Shown: piece after piece, positions 1 through 7,999 of the stretch | How the letters are laid out: every line of letters begins with the position of its first letter | Numbering within the stretch: the stretch's first letter is position 1 | DNA from: HGM11416 sp034104345 | GTDB taxonomy: Bacteria; Bacillota; Clostridia; Christensenellales; Borkfalkiaceae | Assembly (NCBI GenBank): GCA_034104345.1 | Contig: JAXEDY010000029.1 | Coordinates: 71,606 to 135,605 of the forward strand | Direction of reading: 5' to 3' | DNA: 64,000 bases | Made by a program: the position numbers and the translations under genes | Notes under the pieces: model-generated | What the model was told of the DNA's origin: nothing | What the model saw: the letters and a program-made list of their open reading frames with translations, nothing else | Database searches by the model: none

Positions 1-1
1 C

Positions 2-586
2 GACGAATGTTTAAATTATAAAAACGCGGTTGAAAATGCGGGCGGCAAGGCGGTAGTTTCGTTGAACGCGGAACTTGCGCGCGAGTGCGACGGTCTTATT
101 CTGCCCGGCGGCGGAGATATTTCGCCCTGCATGTACGGTAGCGCCGAAAAAAATTGCCGCGACACCGACGTTAAACGCGATTGCACCGAGCAATATCTTA
201 TCGCCGTGTTTTTGCGCAAAAAATCGCCGATTATGGGAGTTTGCCGCGGAATGCAGGCGATAAACGTTTATTTCGGCGGCACGCTTAACCAAACCATACC
301 CGAAAAAAACGCGCATTTTAACGAATCTGCCGACGTTTATCACGATTTAAAACTTAACAAACGCGGCTTTTTATACGAAATTTATAAAAAACCCGTAATA
401 TCCGTAAATTCTGCGCATCGCCAGAGCGTGGGCGCGCGCGGCTTCGGATTGTTTTTGTCGTCGGTTTCGCCCGACGGAGTTTTCGAAAGTTTAGAAAATC
501 TTTCTAAAAAAATCATTGCCGTGCAGTTTCACCCCGAACGTATGGCGGGCGGCGAAAAAATTTACGAATATTTTTTAACGCTTTAA
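2..586 (+). CDS. Class I glutamine amidotransferase, gamma-glutamyl-GABA hydrolase (PuuD/peptidase C26) type, 5' truncated
   Basis: The reading frame is open from base 2, so the gene starts before the window; an internal TTG at 62 is not the real start. Visible motifs are LPGGGD near the oxyanion strand, the nucleophile elbow GVCRGMQ with the catalytic Cys at 242-244, and QFHPE carrying the catalytic His and Glu near the C-terminus. This order is that of peptidase C26 enzymes that hydrolyse gamma-glutamyl amide bonds, such as gamma-glutamyl-GABA in putrescine breakdown. The substrate is not proven. The N-terminal part and any upstream operon partner lie outside the window. It converges on clpB. 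Confidence 0.85.
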   Translation, partial: DECLNYKNAVENAGGKAVVSLNAELARECDGLILPGGGDISPCMYGSAEKNCRDTDVKRDCTEQYLIAVFLRKKSPIMGVCRGMQAINVYFGGTLNQTIPEKNAHFNESADVYHDLKLNKRGFLYEIYKKPVISVNSAHRQSVGARGFGLFLSSVSPDGVFESLENLSKKIIAVQFHPERMAGGEKIYEYFLTL

Positions 587-724
587 CACGGACGTATAAA
601 AACATGGCTGTATAAAGCACGTAAACTAAAAAATGCGGAGCGATGCGCGACTAAAGGGTTTTTAACCTTGGTTGCGCGTCGCTTCGTATTTTTATTCGGG
701 TAGACGAGCGGTAAAAACCGCTTT

Positions 725-3310
725 TTAGTGTTTTTCGACGTAAACTTTGATTTCGCCGTCGAACGCGTCAACCTTAACGGTATCGCCTTCGTGAACGTCG
801 CCGCCTAAAATAACTTTGGCAACGAGCGTTTCCACATGGCTTTCGATATATCTTTTTAAAGGTCTTGCGCCGAAAACTACGTCGTAGCCGCCATCGATAA
901 CGGCTTCTTTAGCGCTGTTCGTAACGACGAGGCGAAGTTGCTGACGAGCCATTCTGCCCGCAAGTTTTTTAAGCATAAGGTCGATAATCGATTTAACGTT
1001 ATCGCGCGAAAGCGGCTTGAAGGTTAAAATATCGTCGAGCCTGTTTAAAAATTCGGGGCGGAATTTGGTTTTTAAAAGCGCGTTTATTTCGCCTTTCGCC
1101 TGATCGTCTATATCGCCGGAGCGTTCCATGCTTGCAAGTATGGCGTCGCTGCCGAGATTCGAAGTCATTATGATAACGGTGTTTTTAAAGTTGACCGTTC
1201 TGCCCTGCCCGTCGGTTATGCGCCCGTCATCGAGCACCTGCAAAAGCAGATTGAACACGTCGGGGTGCGCTTTTTCTACTTCGTCGAACAAAATCACGCA
1301 ATAAGGTTTGCGGCGAACGGCTTCGGTAAGTTGCCCGCCTTCGTCGTAACCGACGTATCCCGGAGGCGCGCCGATAAGACGGGTTACCGAGAATTTTTCC
1401 ATATATTCGCTCATATCTATGCGAACGAGATTCTTTTCGTCGTCGAACAGATATTCGGCAAGCGTTTTGGCAAGTTCGGTTTTACCTACGCCCGTGGGGC
1501 CTAAGAACAAAAACGAACCTATAGGTCTATTTTCGTCGGAAATACCCGCGCGCGAACGCAGAATTGCGTCGGATACTTTTTCGACCGCTTCGTCCTGCCC
1601 GATTACCCTTTCGTGCAGTTTGTCGGCGAGTTTTAAAAGTTTCTGCTTTTCGCTTTCCATAAGTTTGCTTACGGGAATACCCGTCCATTTAGCGACTATT
1701 TTGGCTATTTCGTCGGCGGTTACTTCGTCGCGCAAAAGCGATTTTTCGTTTTTTGTGTCTTTTTCGATCGCTTGAAGTTGCGCCTGAAGCGACGGAAGTT
1801 CGCTGTATTGCAGCTTTGCCGCGCCCGCATAATCGCCCGCGCGTTTTGCGTTTTCGATGTCGAGTTTAACCTTGTCGATTTTCGCTTTTACTTCTTTAAC
1901 GCCGTTTATGCTGCGTTTTTCGTTATCCCATTGCGCCTTCAACGCCGCAAACTGTTCGCGTTTTTCCGACAACTCTTTTTTAACGCCCGCAAGGCGTTCG
2001 ACCGAAAGTTTGTCGGTCTCTTTCGAAAGCGCCATTTCTTCGATCTGAAGTTGAATTATGCGGCGCGAAATTACGTCCATTTCGGTGGGCATACTGTCTA
2101 TTTCGGTGCGGAGCATCGCGCACGCCTCGTCCATAAGGTCTATGGCTTTGTCGGGCAAAAACCTGTCGGTTATATATCTATCCGAAAGGGTTGCCGCCGC
2201 AACGAGCGCGTTATCATGGATGCGCACGCCGTGATAAATTTCATAGCGTTCTTTAAGTCCGCGGAGTATGGCAACGGTGTCTTCGACCGTAGGTTCGTTT
2301 ACCGTAACCGGCTGGAATCTACGCTCTAACGCGGGATCTTTTTCGATATATTTCGAATATTCGTCGAGCGTGGTAGCACCGATGCAATGCAGTTCGCCGC
2401 GCGCAAGCATAGGTTTTAAAAGGTTGCCCGCGTCCATGCTGCCTTCGGTTTTGCCCGCGCCCACTATCGTGTGAAGTTCGTCGATGAACAAAATGGTTTT
2501 GCCGTTTTGCTTTTTAATTTCGTTTAAAACCGCTTTAAGCCGTTCTTCGAATTCGCCGCGGTATTTAGCCCCCGCGATAAGCGCGCCCATATCGAGCGCG
2601 AAAACGTGCTTGTCTTTAAGCCCTTCGGGAACGTCGCCGCGCGTTATACGCTGAGCAAGACCTTCGGCGATTGCGGTTTTACCAACACCGGGTTCGCCTA
2701 TAAGCACGGGGTTATTTTTCGTTTTACGCGAAAGTATTCTTATTACGTTACGAATTTCGTCGTCGCGCCCGATAACGGGATCGAGTTTGCCGCTTTTTGC
2801 GCGTTCAACAAGGTCGTAACCGTATTTTTTAAGCGCGTCGAAGCCGTCTTCGGGGCTGTCGGTCGTGTTAGGCGCGGTTTTTACCTGATCGAGCGCCTTT
2901 TTGAAATCGCCCTGATTTACTTTGTATTTTGCAAACAGATCTTTAACGCTTTGCGACGGACTTTTTAAAATCGCTTCGAACAGATGCTCTACGCCCACGA
3001 ATTCGTCGCCCTGCTTTTTTGCAAGTTCTTCGGCGCCAGCAATGGCCTTTGCCGCTTCTTGTCCGAGATAGATATTCGAGCCGCTTCCGCTTACTTTGGG
3101 CATGCGCAAAATAAGGTTATCGAGTTCGCCCGCCAAAGCGTCGGAATTTACCCCGCACGAGCGCAAAAGTCCGCGTATAAGTTCGTTATCGGCTATTAAG
3201 GGGTAAAGCAGGTGTTCCTGTTTTATCTCCTGATTATCGTTTGTAAGCGCTTTGTTCTGCGCCGCGGTAATCGCTTCCTGCGCCTTCTGCGTGTATTTTT
3301 CGAAGTTCAT
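725..3310 (-). CDS. clpB: ATP-dependent disaggregase ClpB
   Basis: 861 residues, the usual ClpB length. Order: Clp N-terminal repeats (about 1-145), AAA+ domain 1 with Walker A GEPGVGKT (near 205), a long coiled-coil middle domain (about 400-525), AAA+ domain 2 with Walker A GPTGVGKT (near 605), and the C-terminal D2-small domain. The middle domain separates ClpB from ClpC, so it should resolve aggregates together with DnaK rather than feed ClpP. The start has a strong ribosome site (AGGTGGTGA) just upstream. A consensus promoter and a CIRCE-like operator lie 94-150 bases upstream, pointing to HrcA heat-shock control. Confidence 0.96.
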   Translation of the reverse strand: MNFEKYTQKAQEAITAAQNKALTNDNQEIKQEHLLYPLIADNELIRGLLRSCGVNSDALAGELDNLILRMPKVSGSGSNIYLGQEAAKAIAGAEELAKKQGDEFVGVEHLFEAILKSPSQSVKDLFAKYKVNQGDFKKALDQVKTAPNTTDSPEDGFDALKKYGYDLVERAKSGKLDPVIGRDDEIRNVIRILSRKTKNNPVLIGEPGVGKTAIAEGLAQRITRGDVPEGLKDKHVFALDMGALIAGAKYRGEFEERLKAVLNEIKKQNGKTILFIDELHTIVGAGKTEGSMDAGNLLKPMLARGELHCIGATTLDEYSKYIEKDPALERRFQPVTVNEPTVEDTVAILRGLKERYEIYHGVRIHDNALVAAATLSDRYITDRFLPDKAIDLMDEACAMLRTEIDSMPTEMDVISRRIIQLQIEEMALSKETDKLSVERLAGVKKELSEKREQFAALKAQWDNEKRSINGVKEVKAKIDKVKLDIENAKRAGDYAGAAKLQYSELPSLQAQLQAIEKDTKNEKSLLRDEVTADEIAKIVAKWTGIPVSKLMESEKQKLLKLADKLHERVIGQDEAVEKVSDAILRSRAGISDENRPIGSFLFLGPTGVGKTELAKTLAEYLFDDEKNLVRIDMSEYMEKFSVTRLIGAPPGYVGYDEGGQLTEAVRRKPYCVILFDEVEKAHPDVFNLLLQVLDDGRITDGQGRTVNFKNTVIIMTSNLGSDAILASMERSGDIDDQAKGEINALLKTKFRPEFLNRLDDILTFKPLSRDNVKSIIDLMLKKLAGRMARQQLRLVVTNSAKEAVIDGGYDVVFGARPLKRYIESHVETLVAKVILGGDVHEGDTVKVDAFDGEIKVYVEKH

Positions 3311-3403
3311 AAAATCACCACCTTTCTGCTGTTTTCTTATTTTTATTTATCCAAGATTTTGTGTGAATAATTTTGTTTTTTTAGCAACGCGATTTATCGA
3401 GTG

Positions 3404-3430
3404 TTAGCACTCTTTTGCATTGATTGCCAA
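3404..3430 (-). promoter_or_regulatory. CIRCE-like HrcA operator
   Basis: The left arm TTAGCACTC matches the CIRCE consensus exactly. After a 9-base spacer the right arm GATTGCCAA differs from the consensus GAGTGCTAA at two positions. It sits immediately downstream of the clpB -10 box, the usual place for HrcA repression. Confidence 0.75.
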
Positions 3431-3431
3431 C

Positions 3432-3460
3432 ATTATAATATTGTTATGCAAACTTGTCAA
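3432..3460 (-). promoter_or_regulatory. Sigma-A promoter of clpB
   Basis: On the minus strand, TTGACA (3455-3460) and TATAAT (3432-3437) are separated by exactly 17 bases: a perfect consensus promoter abutting the CIRCE-like operator. Confidence 0.85.
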
Positions 3461-3568
3461 GCGTTTTAAACAAAAAAATTTCCAAAAAAAATTTCCGCGG
3501 TTAAAATTCCGCAGAAATTCTTCGATTTTTTAAAAAATATTTTTTCGCTTTTTTTGGTTTTCGCCTTT

Positions 3569-3820
3569 TTATCTGCTTTTTTGAAGCGGACTCCCTTTTT
3601 CGTTTTCGTTTTTAAATTCTTCGCCGTTAATAAGGTAATCTATCGAAACGTTGAAATAAGCCGATAAAATTTTAAGCATCTGCACGTCGGGGCTGCGTTT
3701 TCCGTTTTCGTAATGCGACAACGCTTCGCGGCTGATGTTCAAATCCATGGCGACCTTAAGTTGGTTATACCCTTTTTCTTTTCTTATTCTATATAACCCG
3801 ATTAAGCCGTCAGATTTCAT
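3569..3820 (-). CDS. XRE/Cro-type helix-turn-helix regulator
   Basis: 83 residues with a single HTH_3 domain covering nearly the whole protein. The recognition region reads NISREALSHYENGKRSPD, and SAYFNVSIDYLING is the typical closing helix of small Cro/C1-like regulators. The tail is short and charged, with no sensor domain. It stands alone between clpB and spoIVA with its own promoter. Two GTAAC/GTTAC palindromes upstream could be its autoregulatory operators. The target genes cannot be told from the sequence. Confidence 0.88.
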   Translation of the reverse strand: MKSDGLIGLYRIRKEKGYNQLKVAMDLNISREALSHYENGKRSPDVQMLKILSAYFNVSIDYLINGEEFKNENEKGSPLQKSR

Positions 3821-3861
3821 TTGCGCAGTTTTTTCCTTGTTTTTTACAAATTTTAAAAAAT

Positions 3862-3891
3862 ATTATAATTATTATGCCGAATTATTGTAAA
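3862..3891 (-). promoter_or_regulatory. Promoter of the XRE regulator gene
   Basis: Minus strand TTTACA (3886-3891), 18-base spacer, TATAAT (3862-3867). It lies about 40 bases upstream of the ATG at 3820. Confidence 0.6.
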
Positions 3892-3918
3892 TATACTTGA
3901 CAATTCGTTATAAATATT

Positions 3919-3957
3919 GTAACATTTTGTTACGGTAATTATGTTACGTTTTGTTAC
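3919..3957. promoter_or_regulatory. Repeated GTAAC/GTTAC operator-like sites
   Basis: Two 15-base units, GTAACATTTTGTTAC (3919-3933, an imperfect palindrome) and GTTACGTTTTGTTAC (3943-3957), are repeated with a 24-base period just upstream of the XRE promoter. Spacing and symmetry suggest a regulator-binding site, probably for the adjacent regulator. Confidence 0.45.
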
Positions 3958-4014
3958 ATATTAACCCTTTGCCAAAAAAACTGCATTAAACGACTACACG
4001 TTTTCTTGACAAAA

Positions 4015-4046
4015 CGCCCCGAAGCCTTGGTTAAAGATTCGGGGCG
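4015..4046 (-). terminator. Rho-independent terminator after spoIVA
   Basis: A 9-bp perfect stem CGCCCCGAA/TTCGGGGCG with a 14-base loop. It has a T run on the plus side and a shorter TTTT on the minus side, so it can work in both directions. It lies 17 bases past the spoIVA stop. Confidence 0.8.
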
Positions 4047-4062
4047 CTTTTTTTAATTTTTT

Positions 4063-5535
4063 TTAAATGGTTAGGCAAATTAAAGCAGATTTCTTTTCGT
4101 TTACGATTTTCGCAACGGTTTTGCGTAATTTTTCGCGGAAAGGCGCTTTCATTCCGCCCGCTTTATCGAAAATTTCGTCGCTTACGAAACTGTAAAGGGG
4201 GCGCCCGAACAAATCGACCTGCATAACGCTTTGCGGATCTTGTTCATATTGCGTTTTAAGCCGTTCTACGTATTCGGCGCATTGGTTTTCTTTGCCTACC
4301 ACCGAATTTACTTCCGCGCCTATTTCTACCTTGACGATGTGGAGCGACGGCGCGGTTGCCTTTATTTTTACGCCGTAACTGCCGCCCGTTTTAACCATTT
4401 CGGGTTCGGCAACGGTTATTTCGTTTTCGGCGGGGGCGACTATGCCGTAACCCGTTTGCTCTGCCTCTTCAAGCGCGTTTTTAAGTTTTTCGTACCCCGT
4501 TTTCGCCTTTTTAAGTTTTATTGCATATTTTACGATTGCAAACTCGTCGGTTATATCTTCGCCCGCCGCTTCGGATAAAACTTTATAAAAAAGTTCGCGC
4601 TTTGGGTAAAAATCTATGCGCACGTTTCCGTCGCCCAAATTAAGTTCTAAATTAACGTTTTCGGCAATATCGAGCGCGGAAAGCGCGCGTTGAAGTTTTT
4701 CGCCGTCGCGCATCTTTTTAATTTCGCCCGCGCCGCTCAAAGAGCCTAAAAGTGCGGCTATAACACCGTTATCGGCACTTAGCGTTCTAAGCCACTTGGG
4801 CGTGTAAACAGCCGCGCGACTTACGGGAAACTCTAAAAGAACGGCTGAAAGCACTTCGTCGACGTCTTCTACGGTTAAGTTTTCGGCGTTTTTTAAAATA
4901 ACGCCCGCGCCGTATTTTTTTTCGAGTTCGGCTTTTAAATTTTTTGCGCCGTCGTCGTTTACGTTTTTAACGTTTAACAAAATTACGAAAGGTTTGTTAA
5001 GTTGTTTAAGTTCTTTAACAACGCGTTCTTCGCTTGGCGCATAGTTTTCGCGCGGAATATCCGTAAAACTTCCGTCGGTGGTAACTACTACCGCAATAGT
5101 CGAATGTTCGCGTACCACTTTCTGCGTACCGAGTTCGGCGGCTTGTTCGAAAGGCATTTCGGTTTCGCTCCAAGGGGTTTTAACCATGCGCGGCGAGCCG
5201 TTTTCGCTTGTTCCCAAAGCGCCGTCTACAAGATAACCCACGCAATCGATAAGCCGAACGCGCGCTTTTCCGCCCCCCGCCACCTTAATCTGCACCGCTT
5301 CGCCCGGCACGAACTTCGGTTCTGCCGTCATAACGGTTTTGCCCGCGCCGATTAAAGGCATTTCGTCGGTTGCGACCGCTTTTTTCGATTTACCCGAGAT
5401 GTTGGGAATAACCGAAAGATTCATAAACTTCGAAACGAAAGTCGATTTTCCCGTTCGGACGGGGCCGACCACGCCGATATAAATATCGCCGTCGGTCCTT
5501 TTTTCTACGTCTTTGTAAATGTCGAATTTATCCAT
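4063..5535 (-). CDS. spoIVA: Stage IV sporulation protein A, spore-coat ATPase
   Basis: 490 residues from the chosen ATG at 5535, which has GGGAG eight bases upstream; an in-frame ATG six codons earlier would place that ribosome site inside the gene. The start DIYKDVEKRTDGDIYIGVVG and the Walker A GPVRTGKST (residues 24-32) are characteristic of SpoIVA, as is the length (B. subtilis 492). SpoIVA is a TRAFAC-class ATPase that polymerises on the forespore surface as the coat basement layer. Its presence is strong evidence that the organism makes endospores. It is monocistronic here. Confidence 0.96.
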   Translation of the reverse strand: MDKFDIYKDVEKRTDGDIYIGVVGPVRTGKSTFVSKFMNLSVIPNISGKSKKAVATDEMPLIGAGKTVMTAEPKFVPGEAVQIKVAGGGKARVRLIDCVGYLVDGALGTSENGSPRMVKTPWSETEMPFEQAAELGTQKVVREHSTIAVVVTTDGSFTDIPRENYAPSEERVVKELKQLNKPFVILLNVKNVNDDGAKNLKAELEKKYGAGVILKNAENLTVEDVDEVLSAVLLEFPVSRAAVYTPKWLRTLSADNGVIAALLGSLSGAGEIKKMRDGEKLQRALSALDIAENVNLELNLGDGNVRIDFYPKRELFYKVLSEAAGEDITDEFAIVKYAIKLKKAKTGYEKLKNALEEAEQTGYGIVAPAENEITVAEPEMVKTGGSYGVKIKATAPSLHIVKVEIGAEVNSVVGKENQCAEYVERLKTQYEQDPQSVMQVDLFGRPLYSFVSDEIFDKAGGMKAPFREKLRKTVAKIVNEKKSALICLTI

Positions 5536-5698
5536 AAAAATCTCCCAAAACATTTTACGGCGAATAAATACCGCTTACAATTTTTAATATATGAGCCGTT
5601 TGCCCTTCGTATGCTTGACAAACGCAATTTTTCGTAGTATCATTTTTGCGTTGCTTTGATAAGTTTGTTCGAGCGGGCTTTTTTAAGCAACAAATTAT

Positions 5699-5816
5699 TT
5701 AAAGGGGTGCTGACGAAATTTTTTAACGTCGGCTGAGATTATACCCATTGACCGTGCCGATAATGCGGCAACGGGAAACGGAAACAGTATTTTCTTATCT
5801 CCCTTTATAAGGAGAT
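5699..5816 (+). promoter_or_regulatory. TPP (THI-box) riboswitch with a ribosome-site-masking hairpin
   Basis: The aptamer core elements appear in order: GGGGTGCT, GGCTGAGATTATACCC, a GATAATGC segment and an ACGGGAAA closing strand (5702-5778). The expression platform is a hairpin ATCTCC (5797-5802)/GGAGAT (5811-5816) that buries the thiT Shine-Dalgarno and is followed by a T run. Thiamine pyrophosphate should therefore switch off the transporter downstream. Confidence 0.9.
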
Positions 5817-5822
5817 TTTTTT

Positions 5823-6557
5823 ATGCTCGATTTAGGTTCACTTTTTTCAAATCTGTTGTTTTTCTTCGACGAATCGCCAAAAGGTACCGAAATAACGCTT
5901 AACTTTATATGCATAGGCGCGGTTTTGATAGTAGCCGCAATAGCGTTGATTTTATGCTTTAAAGCAAAAGCGTTTTCGTCGAGAGAACTTGCCTTTGCGG
6001 GAATTTCGATTGCTTCGGGCTTTTTGCTTTCGTTTATTAAAGTAGCGCCCGTAACCTACGGAGGTTCGATAACTCTCGCTTCGATGGTTCCGGTTATTCT
6101 TTTCGCCTATTTCTACGGTTTTACGCACGGACTTTTGGTAGGCGTTGTTTACGGGCTGTTACAGTTTATTCAGGATCCCTATATTTTAACCCCCATCACT
6201 TTTGTTTTAGATTATATTTTGCCCTTTGCCTGCATTTCGCTTGCAAGTATCGGCGCAAAATTCAAAAACAAAACCTTAGGAGTTTCTCTTTCTGCGGTTT
6301 TTGTTTACGCCGGCAGATTTTTAATGCACTTTTTATCGGGGCTTGTTTATTTCGAAAAAGGTTCGATTTGGACTACTCTTCCCGCAACGAGCGGCGCGCT
6401 TTATTCCTTCCTTTATCAAACGGTTTATCTTGTACCCGACTGCGTGATTGCCGTTATCGCCCTTATAATTTTAAGCAAAACGGGCGTTATCGAAAAACTT
6501 GCGCCTAAGAAACAAGTTTCTGCCGAATCTACCGTTACCCCCGAAACCAACGGTTAG
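5823..6557 (+). CDS. thiT: Energy-coupled thiamine transporter ThiT (ECF S component)
   Basis: 244 residues with six predicted membrane helices, preceded by AAGGAG. The central part (about 60-205: GGSITLASMVPVI, YGFTHGLLVGVVYGLLQ) matches ThiT, the substrate-binding subunit that pairs with a shared ECF ATPase/T module not encoded here. Control by a TPP riboswitch supports thiamine as substrate. There is an N-terminal extension of one extra helix. The last two codons and the stop lie inside the left end of a 288-bp palindromic element, so the native C-terminus may have been replaced. Confidence 0.92.
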   Translation: MLDLGSLFSNLLFFFDESPKGTEITLNFICIGAVLIVAAIALILCFKAKAFSSRELAFAGISIASGFLLSFIKVAPVTYGGSITLASMVPVILFAYFYGFTHGLLVGVVYGLLQFIQDPYILTPITFVLDYILPFACISLASIGAKFKNKTLGVSLSAVFVYAGRFLMHFLSGLVYFEKGSIWTTLPATSGALYSFLYQTVYLVPDCVIAVIALIILSKTGVIEKLAPKKQVSAESTVTPETNG

Positions 6558-6838
6558 CCGAGCGGGACTAAGCCCCGTCAAGCCTTAAAGACGTCTTTTC
6601 GCCGCTTTTTTGCAATCGTTCGCTCGTAGTATGTCCAATACAACTTCGTTCACGCTTGCCAAAAATCATCTGAAAATACGCTCTTTTTGGTAGTAAAACA
6701 TTTTTGCGGCGATAAATTAAGGAAAATCAAGGCAAACGAACGCAATAATACCGGGCGTATTATAAGCGAGTTTAACGAAGATTTTGCAAATTTTGCGCCG
6801 CTAAAACTTAACGGGCTTAAATCCCGCTCGGCTAACCG
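6551..6838. mobile_element. 288-bp MITE-like palindromic element, copy 1
   Basis: The ends are a perfect 17-bp inverted repeat CGGTTAGCCGAGCGGGA (6551-6567 and 6822-6838), extending imperfectly to about 30 bp. Inside, hairpin units around 6617-6660 and 6729-6765 mirror each other, so the whole unit is an imperfect palindrome. A CAA triplet on both flanks may be a target duplication. The core is shared with the element at 60054-60339. No protein is encoded; short open frames inside look random. Confidence 0.7.
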
Positions 6839-6860
6839 CAAACAAAATTAAATAACGTAA

Positions 6861-6910
6861 AAAACGCGACGATATTCTTAAAAAAGCAAGAATACTCAGC
6901 CGCGTTTTTT
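6861..6910. terminator. Bidirectional terminator between thiT and the DUF1540 gene
   Basis: Arms AAAACGCG (6861-6868) and CGCGTTTTTT (6901-6910), with an inner stem ATATTCTT/AAGAATA. A and T runs on the two sides serve both converging genes. Confidence 0.7.
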
Positions 6911-6980
6911 ATTTTTAATTTTTCTGTCGCTTTGTTTTACGACCGACTTAATTTTTACTTAATAAGTCTTCCGCATTAAA

Positions 6981-7127
6981 TCAGTCTTCGGCGCGATAAC
7001 TTGCGCAACGGGTGCAACCCTTTTCGCCGCACGAAACGCAAATGGAATCTTTTTTACATTTCGTTCCGTTTTCGTTGTAGCAACAATCGCATACGTCGCA
7101 AGTAATTTTTTGGTTGAAATCCTGCAT
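6981..7127 (-). CDS. DUF1540 cysteine-rich mini-protein
   Basis: 48 residues from ATG 7127, chosen because GGAGG lies nine bases upstream; a longer in-frame start has no ribosome site. The sequence ITCDVCDCCYNENG...CKKDSICV is the DUF1540 pattern, with four paired Cys that probably bind metal. Two more Cys (GCTRC) follow. DUF1540 proteins are common in Clostridia and their function is unknown. Confidence 0.8.
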   Translation of the reverse strand: MQDFNQKITCDVCDCCYNENGTKCKKDSICVSCGEKGCTRCASYRAED

Positions 7128-7399
7128 AATTTTAAATACCTCCGTGCGAAAATTCGCAAAAATTTTACGGCGCTGCGGCAACAAAGCGAAAAGCGTTTGT
7201 CCGCCGCCGAGCCGATTTTTATTATGCCCCATTTTTTCGCCAAAAATTCACCTTTAAATCAAAGATTTTTATTGACTTTTTTTATTGTATCATTTAAACT
7301 AATATAAGAACGCATATTTAAACGAACGGCGCGCGCGTCGACTGTTTGATTTCAGGGTTTTTGCGCGCGTTTTGCTTAAATTTAAGGAGTTTAATCAAA

Positions 7400-7840
7400 A
7401 TGAAAGTTATTTTACTTGCCGACGTTAAAGGCACCGGAAAAAAAGGCGAAATAAAGGAAGTTAGCGACGGATACGCACGCAATATGCTCATTAAAAAAGG
7501 GCTTGCCAAAGAAGCGACCGCCGTTGAACTTAACAGCCTTAAAATAAAACGCGAAGCCGAAGAATTTCACCGCCGTGAAGAACAAAAACGCCTTATGGAA
7601 CTTGCGGGCAAACTTAAAGGTCAAACCGTAACCTGCAAAGTAAAAGCGGGCGAAAAAGGCAAAGTTTTCGGAAGCGTTACGTCTGCCGAAATCGCTTCGT
7701 GCTTAAACGATATGGGCTTTGAAGTTGATAAAAAAATGATTCAGTCTGACAGCATTAAAAACTTAGGCGTTTACGACGTTGAAATCCGCCTTGCCGCAGG
7801 CATTACCGCAAAAATCAAACTTAAAGTAGAAAGTTTATAA
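7400..7840 (+). CDS. rplI: 50S ribosomal protein bL9
   Basis: 146 residues (family about 148). The start MKVILLADVKGTGKKG with AAGGAG upstream is the classic L9 N-terminus; an in-frame upstream extension is ignored. The N-terminal beta domain (1-50), the connecting helix (to about 75) and the C-terminal domain are all present. In many Firmicutes rplI is followed by dnaB; here the next gene is an unrelated membrane protein. Confidence 0.96.
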   Translation: MKVILLADVKGTGKKGEIKEVSDGYARNMLIKKGLAKEATAVELNSLKIKREAEEFHRREEQKRLMELAGKLKGQTVTCKVKAGEKGKVFGSVTSAEIASCLNDMGFEVDKKMIQSDSIKNLGVYDVEIRLAAGITAKIKLKVESL

Positions 7841-7999
7841 AAGTAAAAACCGTTATTATAACAACATCGTAAGGGATACCATCGGTCGCCCGCAAAAGTT
7901 AATAATTTAATTATATTTATTAACGTTACAACGATAACGGAAATTTTGCAAATAATATCACAAACTAAATTCGGGCGGCAACGCCGGCACAGGGGCTAA

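Noticed and set aside
6650..6841. 63-codon open frame inside the first palindromic element
   Set aside because: It lies entirely within non-coding hairpin DNA, has no ribosome site and no protein-like pattern.
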